Position numbers and translations under genes: made by a program
NCBI GenBank assembly: GCA_032158295.1
Contig: CM063257.1
Span: 13,544,832-13,608,831 of the forward strand
Reading direction: 5' to 3'
From: Pycnopodia helianthoides
Taxonomy: Eukaryota; Echinodermata; Asteroidea; Forcipulatida; Asteriidae
Length of the DNA: 64,000 nucleotides
Part shown: positions 33,528 to 44,583 of the stretch, piece by piece
Numbering within the stretch: the stretch's first letter is position 1
How the letters are laid out: each line of letters begins with the position of its first letter
Notes under the pieces: generated by a model
Told to the model about the DNA's origin: nothing
Databases searched by the model: none
What the model saw: only the letters and a program-made list of their open reading frames with translations

Positions 33528-33611
33528 TCATAAAGCTAGAGTGTCTCTTAGTAGTTTCCTCATTGTTGTTCCGACAGACGTGTTGGCCGGACCTGAGGTC
33601 TGATGGCTTAT
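33528..33611 (-). CDS. ATG101: ATG101 exon 6 (C-terminus)
   Basis: The acceptor tgtccacag is followed by [17 protein letters not shown] and then [10 protein letters not shown] and TGA. The human C-terminus is near-identical over the last ten residues. The middle, SHQTSGPAN, is the least conserved part. Confidence 0.95.
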   Translation of the reverse strand: MSHQTSGPANTSVGTTMRKLLRDTLAL

Positions 33612-36600
33612 CTGTGGACAGAGAAACAGTAGAGTCTAAGTTAAAGGCGTTAAAGGTAGGGTCATCAATCAATCAATCAACCAATCGATCAATCAATCAG
33701 AAAACATTTATATAGCGCCAAAATCAACCAAAATTGTTAAAAGGCGCTAAAGACAGTTACATGAAATTAATTACAGTACACTTGTTGAAAAAGATAAGAC
33801 ATTTGAGAAGTTTCTTGAAAATATGAATAGTCTGAGCATCCTTGATGTGATTTGGAGGAGTGTTACACAGTACTCAGAGTTGGTGACTGTACCACTGAAA
33901 ATATCCAAAATGAAATGTCGGTAGAGATGGCATATTCGACAACAAAATCATCAAAAAGTTGCATCAAATAAGTCACTGATGTTATCCTGAAAGCTTGGTG
34001 GAGCATTAATTCATGAAATTAGTCTGGTGCCAGTCAAAAGATGGGAAGAGACAGGGCACAAGTGGAGTGCAGCATACACTCACATCCACACAGGTCACAT
34101 CATAGATTGGTAAGTACTCCAAAAATGAACGACCATAAAAACTGACTTGGTGAGAAGCACTAACAGCTGTTGATAGTATAAACTACTTTGAGAAAGGATT
34201 TCCTTCAAAGTAATATGGTTTGGATAATTCTCACCCAAAAACATTTGAACCTGAGAAACGATTCATGCATGAATCATTTTTCAGATTTCTGAGGGTTGGT
34301 GTCCGCTCGCAATCGCTGCTTGGGCCAGAGATGCAGTTGGTACCCCGCTGTCACCTCGCTAAAGGTGGATGGATCCGACGTTCGTATGAAAATACTGTCA
34401 CAGTTTTTGATGTATTCTCAGCAAGTAGACATTGTATTTAGCTGAAACTTTCACATGTGACTTTTATTGTATCTTTCTTTATAACTTCGCCTATAAATCA
34501 GAATTACGTTGAGAAAATCAATCTATGACCCTACCTTTCAGGATAAAGAATATTATATACCGCACTTATAGATCCTTGTCATTTGATTGTTGAAACATGC
34601 ATCATGTCTCATACTTTATTTTGCCATGTATACTGTTCCAACACTCCAAATTTAATATAGGAGTCCTATACTGATAAATATAGGACGCTCTGGACACTTT
34701 TCAGCTAACCTTTGAACCTTTGCATGTCAGAAGCCATAATAACCGTTATAAACTGCTGTGTAGCAAGGGGTCACACCCAAGTTTACGATACAACCTGGGA
34801 AGCAGCAGCCACGAGATCACCTTGTGGCTTCTGACTGGCACCCCCGAACAAAGATATTGACAAAATAGGGAGACCACCAACATAGGGCTAGATAGCTCAG
34901 TTGGAAGAGGACGGGTACATCTGGAGGTCGTTGGTTCAAATCCTACTCTAGTCAATTTTTCTTTGTTCAAACCCCAATTTATTACTTGTCACGTTAGAAT
35001 GCCATTCATAAATCTGAAAAAATGGATGAGAACAACCGCTTTAGTGAATTGATGTTGTGTTGACTCACTGACAGTTATCCATAGCATGACTGGCTGTCCA
35101 TGAGAGAACACATACATGTAACCACATCAATTCGTCGGCTCAGGACAATAAGGTCGTTAGTGCAGTTTGTATGGATTTAATAAATTGGTTTTACATATTT
35201 TGAAGCTCCTGGTAAATGGAGTTTATTGATCAAGAGTGGTCTAACAAATTTAATTGGCAAAACGAAACATTCAGTTTCTAAGAAAAAATTTACTTGTGGA
35301 CTTTGGTTTATTTTTCTGAACTTATTCTCATTTTTCACTTAACAACCTTTTGATCATTAGGATTTGAAATTGCAATTAACGACCTTATAGCACTGAGCCG
35401 ACGAATTCACTATGCCGTTCCTCGCTGGGGGGTGGGGGGGGTGTTGAGATTGGCTGTTGATTAAATAGGGGGGTTAGTGTGTGGGCTCTTCAAATTGTAG
35501 GGGGTGGAAATTCTCTTCACTCTAAACCGGGGCTCTACAATAAGAACCAATGGGTGACTTTTGGGACGCTAGGTGGCAGCAGACTTACCAGGTAAATCCA
35601 TTGTTCTTGGCAATGTGCGCATGTTTCAGAACTACGTAAACAATGGCATTTTACCTGGTACGTCTGCTGCCATCTAGTATTCAAAGGTATCCCATTATTA
35701 CTATCTTTTTCTTCCATTCTGTGCATTTTAAAACAACTTTAATATGCGCTTTAGATCATTTTTATGCAAGGGGGCGCGATATAAATCTGAAATTATGATT
35801 ATTATAAAATGACGAACCTTAAAGAGGTAGGGTTGGACATCAGGAAGGCTAATATCAAAGACAGTGTCGAGTTGAGGTTGGTTGGGTGCCTTGGGTAGGT
35901 AGTCATGTCTACCCATGGCCTCTGCAATACAGATCACCTTCTCCCCTAGAATCTCCCCAAGCTTCTCTCGGTACAGCTGCCGCTCTGCCAGAAAAAGAAC
36001 AAACAATCGTTTCGGTTGACATTATCTTTAACCTAAGCTTGGGCGATATCGCTTTTTCTCAGCCACGATATATGTCGATAATCGAGAATATATCGCGATA
36101 TTCGATATAATCGCGATATTTTTTTATGACGTCAATCTACTACAAATCTCACGGTGTGAGTTGTGGCTATGATTAACCTCTTATTTCTATCGTTATTCCA
36201 ATCACCTATTCTTCGGGTTTTACTCTAAACCTATGGTATGAAAACCTGGGCCTGTTACTTTACACACATTTAATGTGTTAACTGCGCATGACAGACTGTT
36301 CTTTATGTGTGCATAGCTAATTAGATACCTACTCGCACGTCCCAACACGCACGTGATAATGCACGTGATAACACCCGTCTGTGTGAGACCGCCTGACCGC
36401 TAAGGCTTTGATGTTGGTTTTTTTTCCAAGACTAAACCCCGTCGGATCGAATCTGTTTGGGAATCTTGCGGTTGCGGTCTGTGACTTGCAACTCTTTGTT
36501 GCAGCAAATCATCTCGACAAGGAGATTTATTGTTGCAATATCGTCTGACAAGGAGATTTATTGTTGCAAGATCGTCTCGGCTAGGAAATACATCGCGATA

Positions 36601-39600
36601 CTTAACGATATCGCGATTTACTGATATCACGATTAAAAAAACATGACCCGATATCTAATCGTTTCAGAACTAGTATCGCGATATTCGATAATATCGTGGT
36701 ATCGCCCAAGCTTACTTTAACCCTCTTGCTGTCTGACCCATTCAATACCATTCACTGTGGTTTTGAATGATAGATAAACTATGCCAGCCTGTAATATGAT
36801 ACCATGAGGGAATGATACATCCATATGCCCTGGTTGGTACCCGCTGTCACTTCTCTAAACATGGATGGATTCAACATTCTTGGGAAAAAACCATGACAGT
36901 TTGTACTGTTTTCTTAACAAGTAGACTGTTTTCAGCTAAAACTTTCACACTAGGTTTTACTTTTATTGTATTTGTTTTATAAATTTGCCAATAAATTAGC
37001 ATTATGGCAACAAAAACCAATCTATGACCCTACCTTTAAAGGCCCTGTACACTATTGGTAGAATAAAAAAAACACAAATGTTCACAGGTTCACACATAAC
37101 TTACATGATTTAAAGGAAGTAATACTAGAAAGGGTTCCTTAAAATATTTCTGGCTAAAATGCTATCGTTTCTGAGAAATGAGTAAAACAACAGTTTTTAT
37201 CACGCGTGATAAAAACTCGATGTTTGAAAAAACAGAAAACACATTTAAGGTCTCTTTTCACTATTTTCTTCGTGACCTCGATGACCAATTGAGCTCAAAC
37301 TTTCACAGGTTTGTTCGTTCATGTATATATATGTTGAATCACACAAAATGTGGACACTGATTTTGAGCTGCTACCAAAAGTGTACGATACCTTTAAAGAT
37401 ACATTTCTTGGTATGGGATTTGATTTTACCGTGTTCATTTGACAGCACCACGATGTTAGTCTTGATTGTCCAGACTTCCCATGGTATACTCTCGTCAGGG
37501 AAGGGCCAGCGATTCTTCTTCCTCTGGTAAAACTCCAGTGAAATCTACACATAATGCATATATTCAAATTCAAAACTTGTGATTGCCTTTGTGCACAGCC
37601 TCAATCATGGGTACACGTTTTTTTTCGTGTCCATGTTATGAACAACAGTTTGAAAACCAGTGATGTAACAGTTATTCCAATGTTGTTTGTTAATTAATTA
37701 ACCAGCGCTGTGTGAATGAAAAGTACTTCGTACTTGAGTTTGTCGTACACCAGATGTGAAAAGAGTTACTCAATATTTATGTGTTGTTCATTTGGTGTCT
37801 TTGTAACAAAAAGTGTACCCATGATTGTGGCTGTGCACATTTTTAAAGTTTAAGGGGAAGAAATCATGTTTGGGTTGGTAATAAGCCATTTGCGAGTTAG
37901 ATTTGAATCAAGTCTGGTACAATGACTTGCTTGGTCACAAGTTACCGCTTAACAGGCCTGATGCTTTGTTCTTGAAAGGGCAAGGGCACCAATCTTCTTG
38001 GTAAAGGGCACCTCTATGAGGTAATTGTAAATTTCCAGGGCTCGCCCTTAACACTTGCCCGGCGTACATTGTCTAGTAAAAAATGCTATGGGCTAGTAAA
38101 CACCACTTCTCAACTTGCCCTGTGGGCTACTAAAAACTGTGCAACCTACCTTTTTAAAAATGCTCATTTCTTCCTTTACAGATGTGAATAATTAATGTAT
38201 AAAATGTGTTAATCGTTATTGAGTGTGGGAATATAACTTCATTTGATCATTAAACATGTTGTGATCGTTAACATTAACAAATCAGAACTATTAATTTAAA
38301 TGGCAAGTAAAGTGCACAGGCGGGCTACTTTACAAAAAGCTTAAGCGCAAGGCCTGATTTCTATTTGAACATTTCAAGTGGCAGCAAGGCAATGACCTGG
38401 GGCAACACAGGCAAATGCCTTTGCTGCCTCCATGAAGCACCAGGCCTGGCTTAAATTTGAGTTCCTCAGACTATAGAGACAGTTGCTATGTCAAATGGTT
38501 CAGGGCAAGCTTGTTGTGTAGCAACCTCTAGATGAGCAAACCCTGGTACCATTGTGCCATACACATTCAATCAAAATTGTGTATGGGTGTTCGCCGTCTC
38601 TTACGTAACTACGCAAAAGCTTGCCCCGAACCATGTGACTTAGCAATTGTCTCTATAGTCTGAAGATTTCAAATTTAAGTGGTAACTTGTGATCAAGCAA
38701 GTCATTGTACCAGACATTATTCAAGTACAACCCGAAAGGGCATCCGGAGGGTGGGTGGGGGTTAATTTGTTGTACAAATCTGGCATTCAAAAATGGACAG
38801 GTTGTCACAATTGTTTGTCATGACATTCCGCTCAATGGGAGGTAAGTCCGAGCGTTCCGAGAATCCAGCATAACATGCTAGATTTTGGACCATGGCTCAG
38901 ATCCAAGCTTCTGCGAATCATGGTTGTGCCTACTCGATTTTCTCACACGACAACATCAAATTCCGGAGCTAACCTTTGTTGTCCAACCAAAGGTGACTGC
39001 TCTGTGCGCACGCTTGTTAAAAACTCCCAGCAAGTTACAAAATGCAAGTTTTTTGACGCAATCCACTTCAAATGAATCATGGTTTTACATGGTAACCCTA
39101 AACTGCACACAGTTTGACATTACACAAGATCAAAGAAGAATGAGAGGGGACCAGTTCAGTTGCTGTATCAATCTCGTCCCCATGGTTTACTTTATTTCCA
39201 ACCATGTTTACAATAGTAAACCCTGGGAGGGAAACTCCTTACTTGGACCCTGATTGGACAAAACCAAATGTTAACCTTTTGTCAAAACAGCCGACTGCCA
39301 ACCAATGTACAAACAGGCTATTCAATCTGGTACCGGACCACGAGACCATGACGAAGATGTGAAATTCGAAAAGCAGCCAGACTATTCTAATTTGCATACG
39401 TATCCAAAGTTTTTGGATATGCAAATGATCCAATACCAGGGTGAGAGAGCGGTCAACCTGGTACTGCTCGATACACCCTGGGGACGAGGTTGCTGCTCTA
39501 TGACTTGATACCTCTTTTGATTCGCTCGTCCCCAGCGCCTTAAAACCAAAGGCGCTGGGATGGGCAAATGTATCGTTAACGTTAATGCTCAGTCCCATCA

Positions 39601-42034
39601 TGCATCACACTCACACTGCAAGCACTGCACGCATGACGTACTTCCTGAACAAGAATCTGTGCAAGCTGATTGGCCCATCCCAGCGGTCCTGGATAGGCCG
39701 CTGGGGCCGAGCGAACTCTTTTGATTGCACGCTCTGCATACCCCTCTAACACAGAATGGATCAACCACAGGACTAATAAAAATATCCAACCATTCAGATA
39801 TTTCAAAGTCACACTTCCAGGGGTTATGATCGAGCAAGGCAATCTTGGAAAAAAATGGTGTGGCAAGATCGTACACCGCTGAGAAGGAGGTTGAACTGGA
39901 CTTACCCAGTAAGTCTGCTGCCACCCGGAGCCCTAAAAATCAGGGCCCATATTCATAGAAATTTTAAGCACAAAAAATAAGCTACTCAAAAAAGTATGTT
40001 TACAGGGGTATGGTTACCAGTCAAAATACCGTGCCACATTAACCATCTTTGACTGGTATCCTGCTAATTTTTGTTAAGCACAAAGTTGTTCTTAAGCAAA
40101 ATTGTCTGCTTTTAAGCAGCTCAATAGCAACTCTATGAAATTGAGCCCAAATATCCACTCTAGTAACCCATTATTATCTTGTTAGTCATTTTTAAAACCC
40201 ACCTGTCCGTTGCTGAGTGAGCCCTCGTTTGACCGAAGCGAGTCCCTGAATGCAGTCACCTCCCTGTGTAGCATGCGGTCTAGCTCGGCAGAGTGGCAGC
40301 GTACGTAGGTGAAGTCCACATAGTCACAGTCTACGTCCACCATACCCACAGTGCCTATGGCGTACGTACCCTCCTGCTTGTAATGAAACTGTCACAAAGA
40401 AGAACAAGTAATGAACCACATGGGGAAACTGACCGGGTCAATTTCTAATACTTTGGGGTTGAACAAAGAAAAATTGAACCAACGACCTCCGGATTAACGT
40501 ACCGGCGCTCTACCAACTGAGCTATCTAGCCCTATGCTGGCATTCTCCCTATTTTGTCAATATCTTCCCAGGTTGTATCGTAAACTTGGGTGTGATCCCT
40601 GGCTACACGACAGTTAACGGTTGCATGGCTTCTGACTGGCACACCCGAACAAAGATATTGACAAAATAGGGAGACCGGGCAAGGTCGGGCAGATTAACTG
40701 CCAAATCTGCAGAGCGCAAACTGCAGTTTGCGCACAATTTTGCCTAATTCGCTGTGCAAATTCATTGATTGCGCTCAACACATGAACGATCATGGAAGAA
40801 TCGTCAATGGTATCGGAATTTTAAAAAAACGCAAAATAAAAAAACTTTCCGACCTACCGACCCTATTTTTAAATGACATGTAATCGGAAACAGAACCTTT
40901 TTTTTTTTGGCCTTACTTTAAATCATGTAAGTTATGTGTGAATCTGTGAACATTTGTGTTTTTCTAACCAATAGTGTACATGGCCTTTAAGGGAGAACGC
41001 TGTATACTGAATGCATATTTCGGTGTTTTACCCTCAAAGTTTGTTGAATATAAATTGAACCCAACTTACCTTGCCAGTGGTCCTGTGAAAGAGTAGTGTA
41101 TGAAGAATACTAAGTACAACCTCCTCAATCTGGCGGCCTTCTACCGCCTAAAACAAAAAACACAATCAAAGTTGTAATTAGCCTGAGTGACACTGGCCTG
41201 GAATGACACGGAGGCCATGGCCTCTGTTGTCCCTTGTCTTGGCCTTGGTGCCCCATTAAAACTTTCCCATTAGGTCTGTATCGCAAATACCGCCTGGTTG
41301 GTTTTGCACAATGGTCGAAAGGCACCTTGTGTGTGGGAAGGAAAAAAGTGCAAACAGAGTTCGATAGACCTTTAGATTTTAAGATTTTCCGATGGAAGTA
41401 CTTAGAGGTTTAAAGTTTCTCAAAATTCATTATACTACCCAAAGCTGCTGTACTTTTTACCGAGTCAGGGTTCTGTCCAGGATTTCTTCAGTGGTGAAAA
41501 AAATGTTTCCCTAGAAACCATTGCGCGAGGATCAGTTTATACACGGTAGATCATATAAATATACTCAAATCAAAGAAGTACTCAAAATTCATGGCTTTGT
41601 ATACCATTTTTATTGGCAAATACCCAATTTTACATATCGTTGAAAAACCTTTGAAAGGAAATTGCAAGTGGAATTTTTAAATGTGGAAAATGTGTGGAGG
41701 TCGGAAACAGAGAAAATTCTGCCAGTGGTGGTTGGGGAGTCCCCCTGCAGAGTAAGTTTTGATTGCCATTAATTTTCAGAGTCAAACATGTACTGTGCCT
41801 TTAAGAGTAATGGTTCTCTGCACACATTGTACTAGAAATACACGAACACATGCTTCGAAACAAAATGCTAGATCTATGGCATAGTACTCCAGCATGGCGG
41901 ACCTCGCGCATTGCTCTTGAAATGTGACGTCAGTGAGAAGGGTCGATAGTCCAACAAAATGTCCAATGGATATTTCTTTAATGGCCTTCCTTGGGGGTAC
42001 TTACAACTTCAAATGTCTGTGACCTAGCATTCAT
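33528..42034 (-). CDS. ATG101: ATG101, autophagy-initiation complex subunit
   Basis: Six exons on the minus strand (42034-42005, 41147-41070, 40388-40203, 37544-37430, 35984-35818, 33611-33528) give 660 nt, or 219 aa plus TGA; human ATG101 is 218 aa. The protein is a single HORMA domain that binds and stabilises ATG13 and helps recruit downstream factors to the ULK1 complex at the phagophore. Recognisable blocks are [10 protein letters not shown] at the start, [26 protein letters not shown]...[11 protein letters not shown], the WF finger in [35 protein letters not shown], and the C-terminal [11 protein letters not shown]. The WF-finger Trp and Phe needed for autophagy are intact, and nothing looks broken. 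RSPH14 lies divergently upstream and the A1CF-like gene is convergent downstream. Confidence 0.97.
33663..33867 (-). mobile_element. LINE 3' end (CR1/L2-like) with ORF2 C-terminus
   Basis: On the minus strand 33867-33757 encodes [20 protein letters not shown] followed by a short basic tail and stop. This is the pattern of the last residues of non-LTR retrotransposon ORF2 (WNxLPxxIRxAxxxxxFKxxLK). Then come GGCGCTATATAAATG and (TGAT)n repeats, as in L2/CR1 tails. It is heavily 5'-truncated and lies in ATG101 intron 5. Confidence 0.7.
33877..35128. other. ATG101 intron 5, middle part
   Basis: Holds a MITE of the TCACAGATTGGTAA group (34090-34545; relatives at 48730-49460 and 60917-61380) and a SINE family 3 copy on the plus strand (34735-34980) with GGGCTAGATAGCTCAGTTGG and GGTTCAAATCC. 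Confidence 0.65.
35129..35407. mobile_element. 279-bp TIR element
   Basis: AATTCGTCGGCTCAG ... ATAAGGTCGTTA on the left and TTAACGACCTTAT ... CTGAGCCGACGAATT on the right. About 35-bp imperfect arms, no coding sequence. Confidence 0.75.
35562..35680. mobile_element. Short palindromic element
   Basis: CTAGGTGGCAGCAGAC ... TACCAGGTAAA is mirrored by TTTTACCTGGTA ... GTCTGCTGCCATCTAG. A one-sided fragment (GGGACGCTAGGTGGCAGCA) lies at 56882. Confidence 0.75.
35818..35984 (-). CDS. ATG101: ATG101 exon 5
   Basis: Starts with the last two bases of the split Glu codon and runs from [16 protein letters not shown] through [20 protein letters not shown] to DVQPYLFK. A hAT-like element begins about 50 bases upstream of its acceptor on the transcribed strand. 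The donor is GTTCGT. Confidence 0.96.
36026..36722. mobile_element. hAT-like non-autonomous element with 8-bp duplication
   Basis: The 681-bp element (36034-36714) has ends TAAGCTTGGGCGATA and TATCGCCCAAGCTTA, flanked on both sides by CTTTAACC (36026-36033, 36715-36722). An 8-bp duplication and a GGGCGATA terminus fit hAT-type MITEs. The interior is rich in ATATCGCGATA. It lies in ATG101 intron 4. Confidence 0.88.
36790..37398. mobile_element. Two adjoining TTAAAGG-type MITEs
   Basis: 36790-37036 is the right part of the CAATCTATGACCCTACC group. 37034-37398 is a complete family 4 copy, AAAGGCCCTGTACACTATTG to GTGTACGATACCTTTAAAG, holding a TTTTTATCACGCGTGATAAA palindrome. It ends about 30 bases from ATG101 exon 4. 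Confidence 0.75.
37430..37544 (-). CDS. ATG101: ATG101 exon 4 (WF finger)
   Basis: Encodes [19 protein letters not shown], then [19 protein letters not shown], and ends after one base of a Glu codon. RWPFPDE contains the Trp and Phe of the WF finger, which in human ATG101 is dispensable for ATG13 binding but needed for recruiting downstream autophagy factors. The donor is GTAAAA. Confidence 0.96.
37590..37839. mobile_element. 250-bp TIR element
   Basis: Inverted ends TGTGCACAGCC then CAATCATGGGTACAC, matched by GTGTACCCATGATTG then GGCTGTGCACA. No coding sequence. Confidence 0.8.
37904..38724. mobile_element. 820-bp foldback element with nested inverted repeat
   Basis: Outer arms: AGTCTGGTACAATGACTTGC then TTGGTCACAAGTTACC, and the reverse at 38680-38715. 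Inside, CAGACTATAGAGACAGTTGC (38467) pairs with GCAATTGTCTCTATAGTCTG (38643). A CAGGGCTCGCCC-type segment lies at 38038-38345. No coding frame. Confidence 0.75.
38725..39943. other. ATG101 intron 3, GC-richer stretch with hairpins
   Basis: CCCAGCGCCTT ... AAGGCGCTGGG forms an 11-bp stem near 39531-39560, and CCCAGCGG ... CCGCTGGG another near 39680. CTCGTCCCC/GGGGACGAG copies at about 39173 and 39479 hint at a degraded foldback element. No exon was recognised. Confidence 0.4.
39942..40150. mobile_element. MITE family 5 copy
   Basis: GGGCCCATATTCATAGAAAT to CTCTATGAAATTGAGCCCA, with internal TTAAGCA/TGCTTAA. It ends about 50 bases from ATG101 exon 3. Confidence 0.75.
40203..40388 (-). CDS. 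ATG101: ATG101 exon 3
   Basis: Sixty-two codons, phase 0 at both ends. Contains [28 protein letters not shown] and a helix with [17 protein letters not shown]. This is the HORMA core that contacts ATG13. Near its end it reads NEGSLSNGQ, before the block that forms the WF finger in the next exon. The donor is GTGGGT. Confidence 0.96.
40425..40670 (-). mobile_element. SINE family 3 copy
   Basis: On the minus strand, GGGCTAGATAGCTCAGTTGG and a tRNA-like body, then GGTTCAATTTTTCTTTGTTC. Flanked by TATTGACAAAATAGGGAGA and its complement, as at 34735-34980. Lies in ATG101 intron 2, just upstream of exon 3 in transcription. Confidence 0.75.
41070..41147 (-). CDS. ATG101: ATG101 exon 2
   Basis: Twenty-six codons, from [11 protein letters not shown] to LLFHRTTGK, in phase 0 at both ends. 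It is the first helix region of the HORMA fold and matches the vertebrate VEGRQVEEAM block. The donor is GTAAGT. Confidence 0.96.
41370..41814. mobile_element. MITE family 8, partial
   Basis: The right end CAAACATGTACTGTGCCTTTAA matches the complete copy 54954-55323. The left part is rearranged. It lies in ATG101 intron 1. Confidence 0.6.
42005..42034 (-). CDS. ATG101: ATG101 exon 1 (start codon)
   Basis: Encodes [10 protein letters not shown], matching the family N-terminus MNxRS, which fixes the start codon at 42034-42032. The donor is GTAAGTAC. A good acceptor (ttctttgcag, ending at 42094) lies 59 bases upstream, so the 5' UTR is probably spliced. A five-codon upstream frame overlaps the start. 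Confidence 0.95.
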
Positions 42035-42045
42035 GATGCGTTCAT
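42031..42045 (-). promoter_or_regulatory. Four-residue upstream ORF overlapping the ATG101 start
   Basis: ATG at 42045-42043 opens a frame of four codons plus TGA (42033-42031). The TGA overlaps the ATG101 start codon in an ATGA arrangement. If the 5' UTR includes this stretch, which it does unless a start site lies within 42034-42043, ribosomes would meet this short frame first. Confidence 0.5.
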
Positions 42046-42130
42046 AACTTTCACTCGTTCCAGTTCAAATCAAAGTGCAGTTATATTTTTTGTCTGCAAA
42101 GAAGGGAAAAACACGAAGAATTATCAAAGG

Positions 42131-42978
42131 TTGTGTAATAATAGTGGCTTCTTATATAGCGCTCATATCCGTCACTCAGTGACGCTCAAGGCGCTTCAAC
42201 AGTTAGTATTTTCCTGCAAGGTATGTATTATGTGGAGATACTTTTTGAAGTTTAAGACCTATTCCTTTACATAGCACCATTAAATGGCTTACAAGGTGCT
42301 GTGGCGCAATATGCAGCCAATCAAACCAGGAACACCGGGGCAAACCCCTTCTCTTTTCGATAAGTGCACTGGGTTCTTTTACGTGCATTACACAACACAC
42401 GAGACCGACGGCTTTACGTCCCATCCAAAGGACGAAGCAATAATGGTTAAGTGTCTTGCTTAAGGACACAAGTGTCATGACCGGGACTCGAACCCACACT
42501 CTGCTGAACAGAAACATCAGAGTTTGAGTCCGGTGCTCTTATCCGCTCGGCCACGACAGGGCTCGAATTTGACACTGGACCACAGGCCCGAGGCCAGTAA
42601 TTTTAGCATTGGGCCAGTAAACTCATGACCAGACAAGTCCGGTTGTCTTGTGGTTTCAATTCAATAACAATTCATGTACAGTACATGTACAATGTACCTC
42701 ACTCTATAATGTTTTGAACAGAAACAAATTATGTTCAAATGTTGACTTTGAGTAATGATTTGAAATATACGTAATACCCTTAAACTATAAAGACAAATGA
42801 GGTAAATCTTCTCTTAGTGCTTGTTAAATTAAATGCAAGTTAAACTGTGCAAGGAAGTCTTTTCTCAGTATGAATCTGGTCTTGTAAAATTATTTCTGGT
42901 CCAGTAAACATTTTGAGATACAAGTCCTGTGGTCTTGTGGATTTTTCCCCCAAATTCGAGCCCTGCACGACACGCCAC
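42131..42978 (-). mobile_element. SINE family 1 copy with a 409-bp DNA element in its head
   Basis: The tail AATAGTGGCTTCTTATATAGCGC starts at about 42140. The body runs to the tRNA head at 42540-42556, which is split by an element at 42557-42965 and resumes at 42966. The insert has perfect ends CAGGGCTCGAATTTG and is flanked by CACGA (42552-42556, 42966-42970). Confidence 0.85.
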
Positions 42979-43539
42979 TGTAATCTAGATTGAAGATTTT
43001 TGCACAACTGACACTCATGTTACACATTAACCCTATCGTGGAGTCGATAGCGGAACAAACCTCAGTCATAGTTCTAGGAGTCGGTTACTCCTGGAATAAT
43101 GAGGTTCGATCCGCTATCGTCTCCATGAACCTCATAGAGCTACGTGTACAAAATCCTATACAAAACTTTTTGCCCTTCACGTTTCTGCACCTGGAGTTTT
43201 CTTTTGAAACCAGATCTCGCCAAAATTAGGCTCTACATGTTCCTTGAACTCTCATTGAGCGTTGCATTATTCCAGAAAATCCACTCCGCAAATTAAAAAT
43301 TGTTAAAAAGCGATAAATTATTACCGTAATTCAGATCCCTATCAAACAGTGTTGTAACAAATATGGCGGTGGAGTTGCATGATTTGTGTACAAAACCAAC
43401 CCACAGTTGCCGGGACCAGCGTTGCTGCGCGAGGAGTACCAGTTTGTTTTTCAAAAAAATATTCTTTATCCCCCGATGCAAATTTATCATCCTTTAAATT
43501 GTTGCGGTACCCACTGCTAAAATATAGGATTCAAAACTG

Positions 43540-43660
43540 CCTCTAGCTACCGGGCAATCTCGGTGGTCTAGACTGGAATGGCAAAGGTCGTTGGTTTAAT
43601 TCGAGTAACATGCCTATTTTTTTCCCAAGACCAAAGAAATGTGTAAGGGTAAAACCAAAT
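43540..43660 (+). mobile_element. SINE family 2, degraded
   Basis: CTAGCTACCGGGCAATCTCG then GTGGTCTAG and GGTCGTTGGTTTAATTCGAG. The B box is mutated and the anticodon arm is deleted. Confidence 0.6.
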
Positions 43661-44112
43661 AATGTCTTTTTTGATCCCCGATGTAAATTTATCATCTATA
43701 AAACATTAACAATTTTAACAACTAATGACATTTCAACGTCTGATTGTATGGAGCCATAACCGGCTCCATGAAAGATTTTTACATAAAACTAGAATCTAGA
43801 TCATTTCAACAATATGTTCAAAACTCCCCGTGATCAAAAATGACCGAAAATATTACAGAATAGTGGGTCTCAAATGGGCAAAAGTTCTGACATTAAAGTG
43901 TTAGTAAGAAAGTAAGTCACCCGTTCATATCTCCTTGCAATGTTCATTCGAAATTGTCCTGATTGTCCTTGAATCAAGGCAAGGGCAAGGGCAAGGCAAT
44001 GCAATTGCCAATGTTGTGATGATGATAGTGTGTGTGTCTCACGTCACTTTTCATTTTCCCCATTGACGTCTATAAAACATCGTCTGATTATTCACATTTT
44101 CACTGTACTTAC
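43661..44112. other. Unique DNA left of the divergent promoter
   Basis: No repeat family or exon recognised apart from a short GGCAAGGGCAAGG run (43978). It would be intron if the predicted ATG101 non-coding exon is real. Confidence 0.4.
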
Positions 44113-44583
44113 CCACCATTTTAAAGTTCCTATCACACCACCGATAATGTAAATCTATATTTCAACTCGTAAATTTACAAATTTTGCCACGTTATCATTC
44201 ATTTTAAGTACAAATTTGATGCACTGTCGTTTCAGCAACCGCCAACAAAACACAAGATCTCGAACTGTATTGATTGAACTTTGAACCGCTCGTGCATATT
44301 CAACAGATCATGACCTCTCGGGAGTTCACAGTTCAATAGTTGTTGTATCGTAGCAACACACATGACACAGGATTGGGCACGAAAGAGGTTCGAAAAGAAG
44401 TGAGTTTTCAATTAAATCAAGGAATTAAATTGGGAGTAATCATTTACAGGTTGATATTTAGAAAGTTATTAATTCTAGAATCAGTAAGTTGTTGTTTTTT
44501 TGTGAAATTTTTAGCAGAACACGGAGACAAAACTCTGTCACTGTCACTGTCAGTTCGGAAATTTTTTATCAACAGAACGGAAA
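44113..44583. promoter_or_regulatory. Putative divergent promoter of ATG101 and RSPH14
   Basis: On the minus strand a consensus donor (GTGG then GTAAGTAC, cut at 44113/44112) faces the ATG101 acceptor that ends at 42094. This predicts a non-coding ATG101 first exon reaching up from 44113. RSPH14 translation starts at 44584. Both transcription starts would then fall in this interval. It is repeat-poor, and a degenerate RFX-type X-box half (TCGTAGCAAC) lies at about 44348-44357. Start sites cannot be seen in the sequence; the promoter call is inference. Confidence 0.5.

Noticed and set aside
44341..44357. Full RFX X-box upstream of RSPH14
   Set aside because: Only the right half (AGCAAC with preceding T) fits. 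The left half has at least three mismatches in the 14-base consensus, so only a half-site is mentioned.
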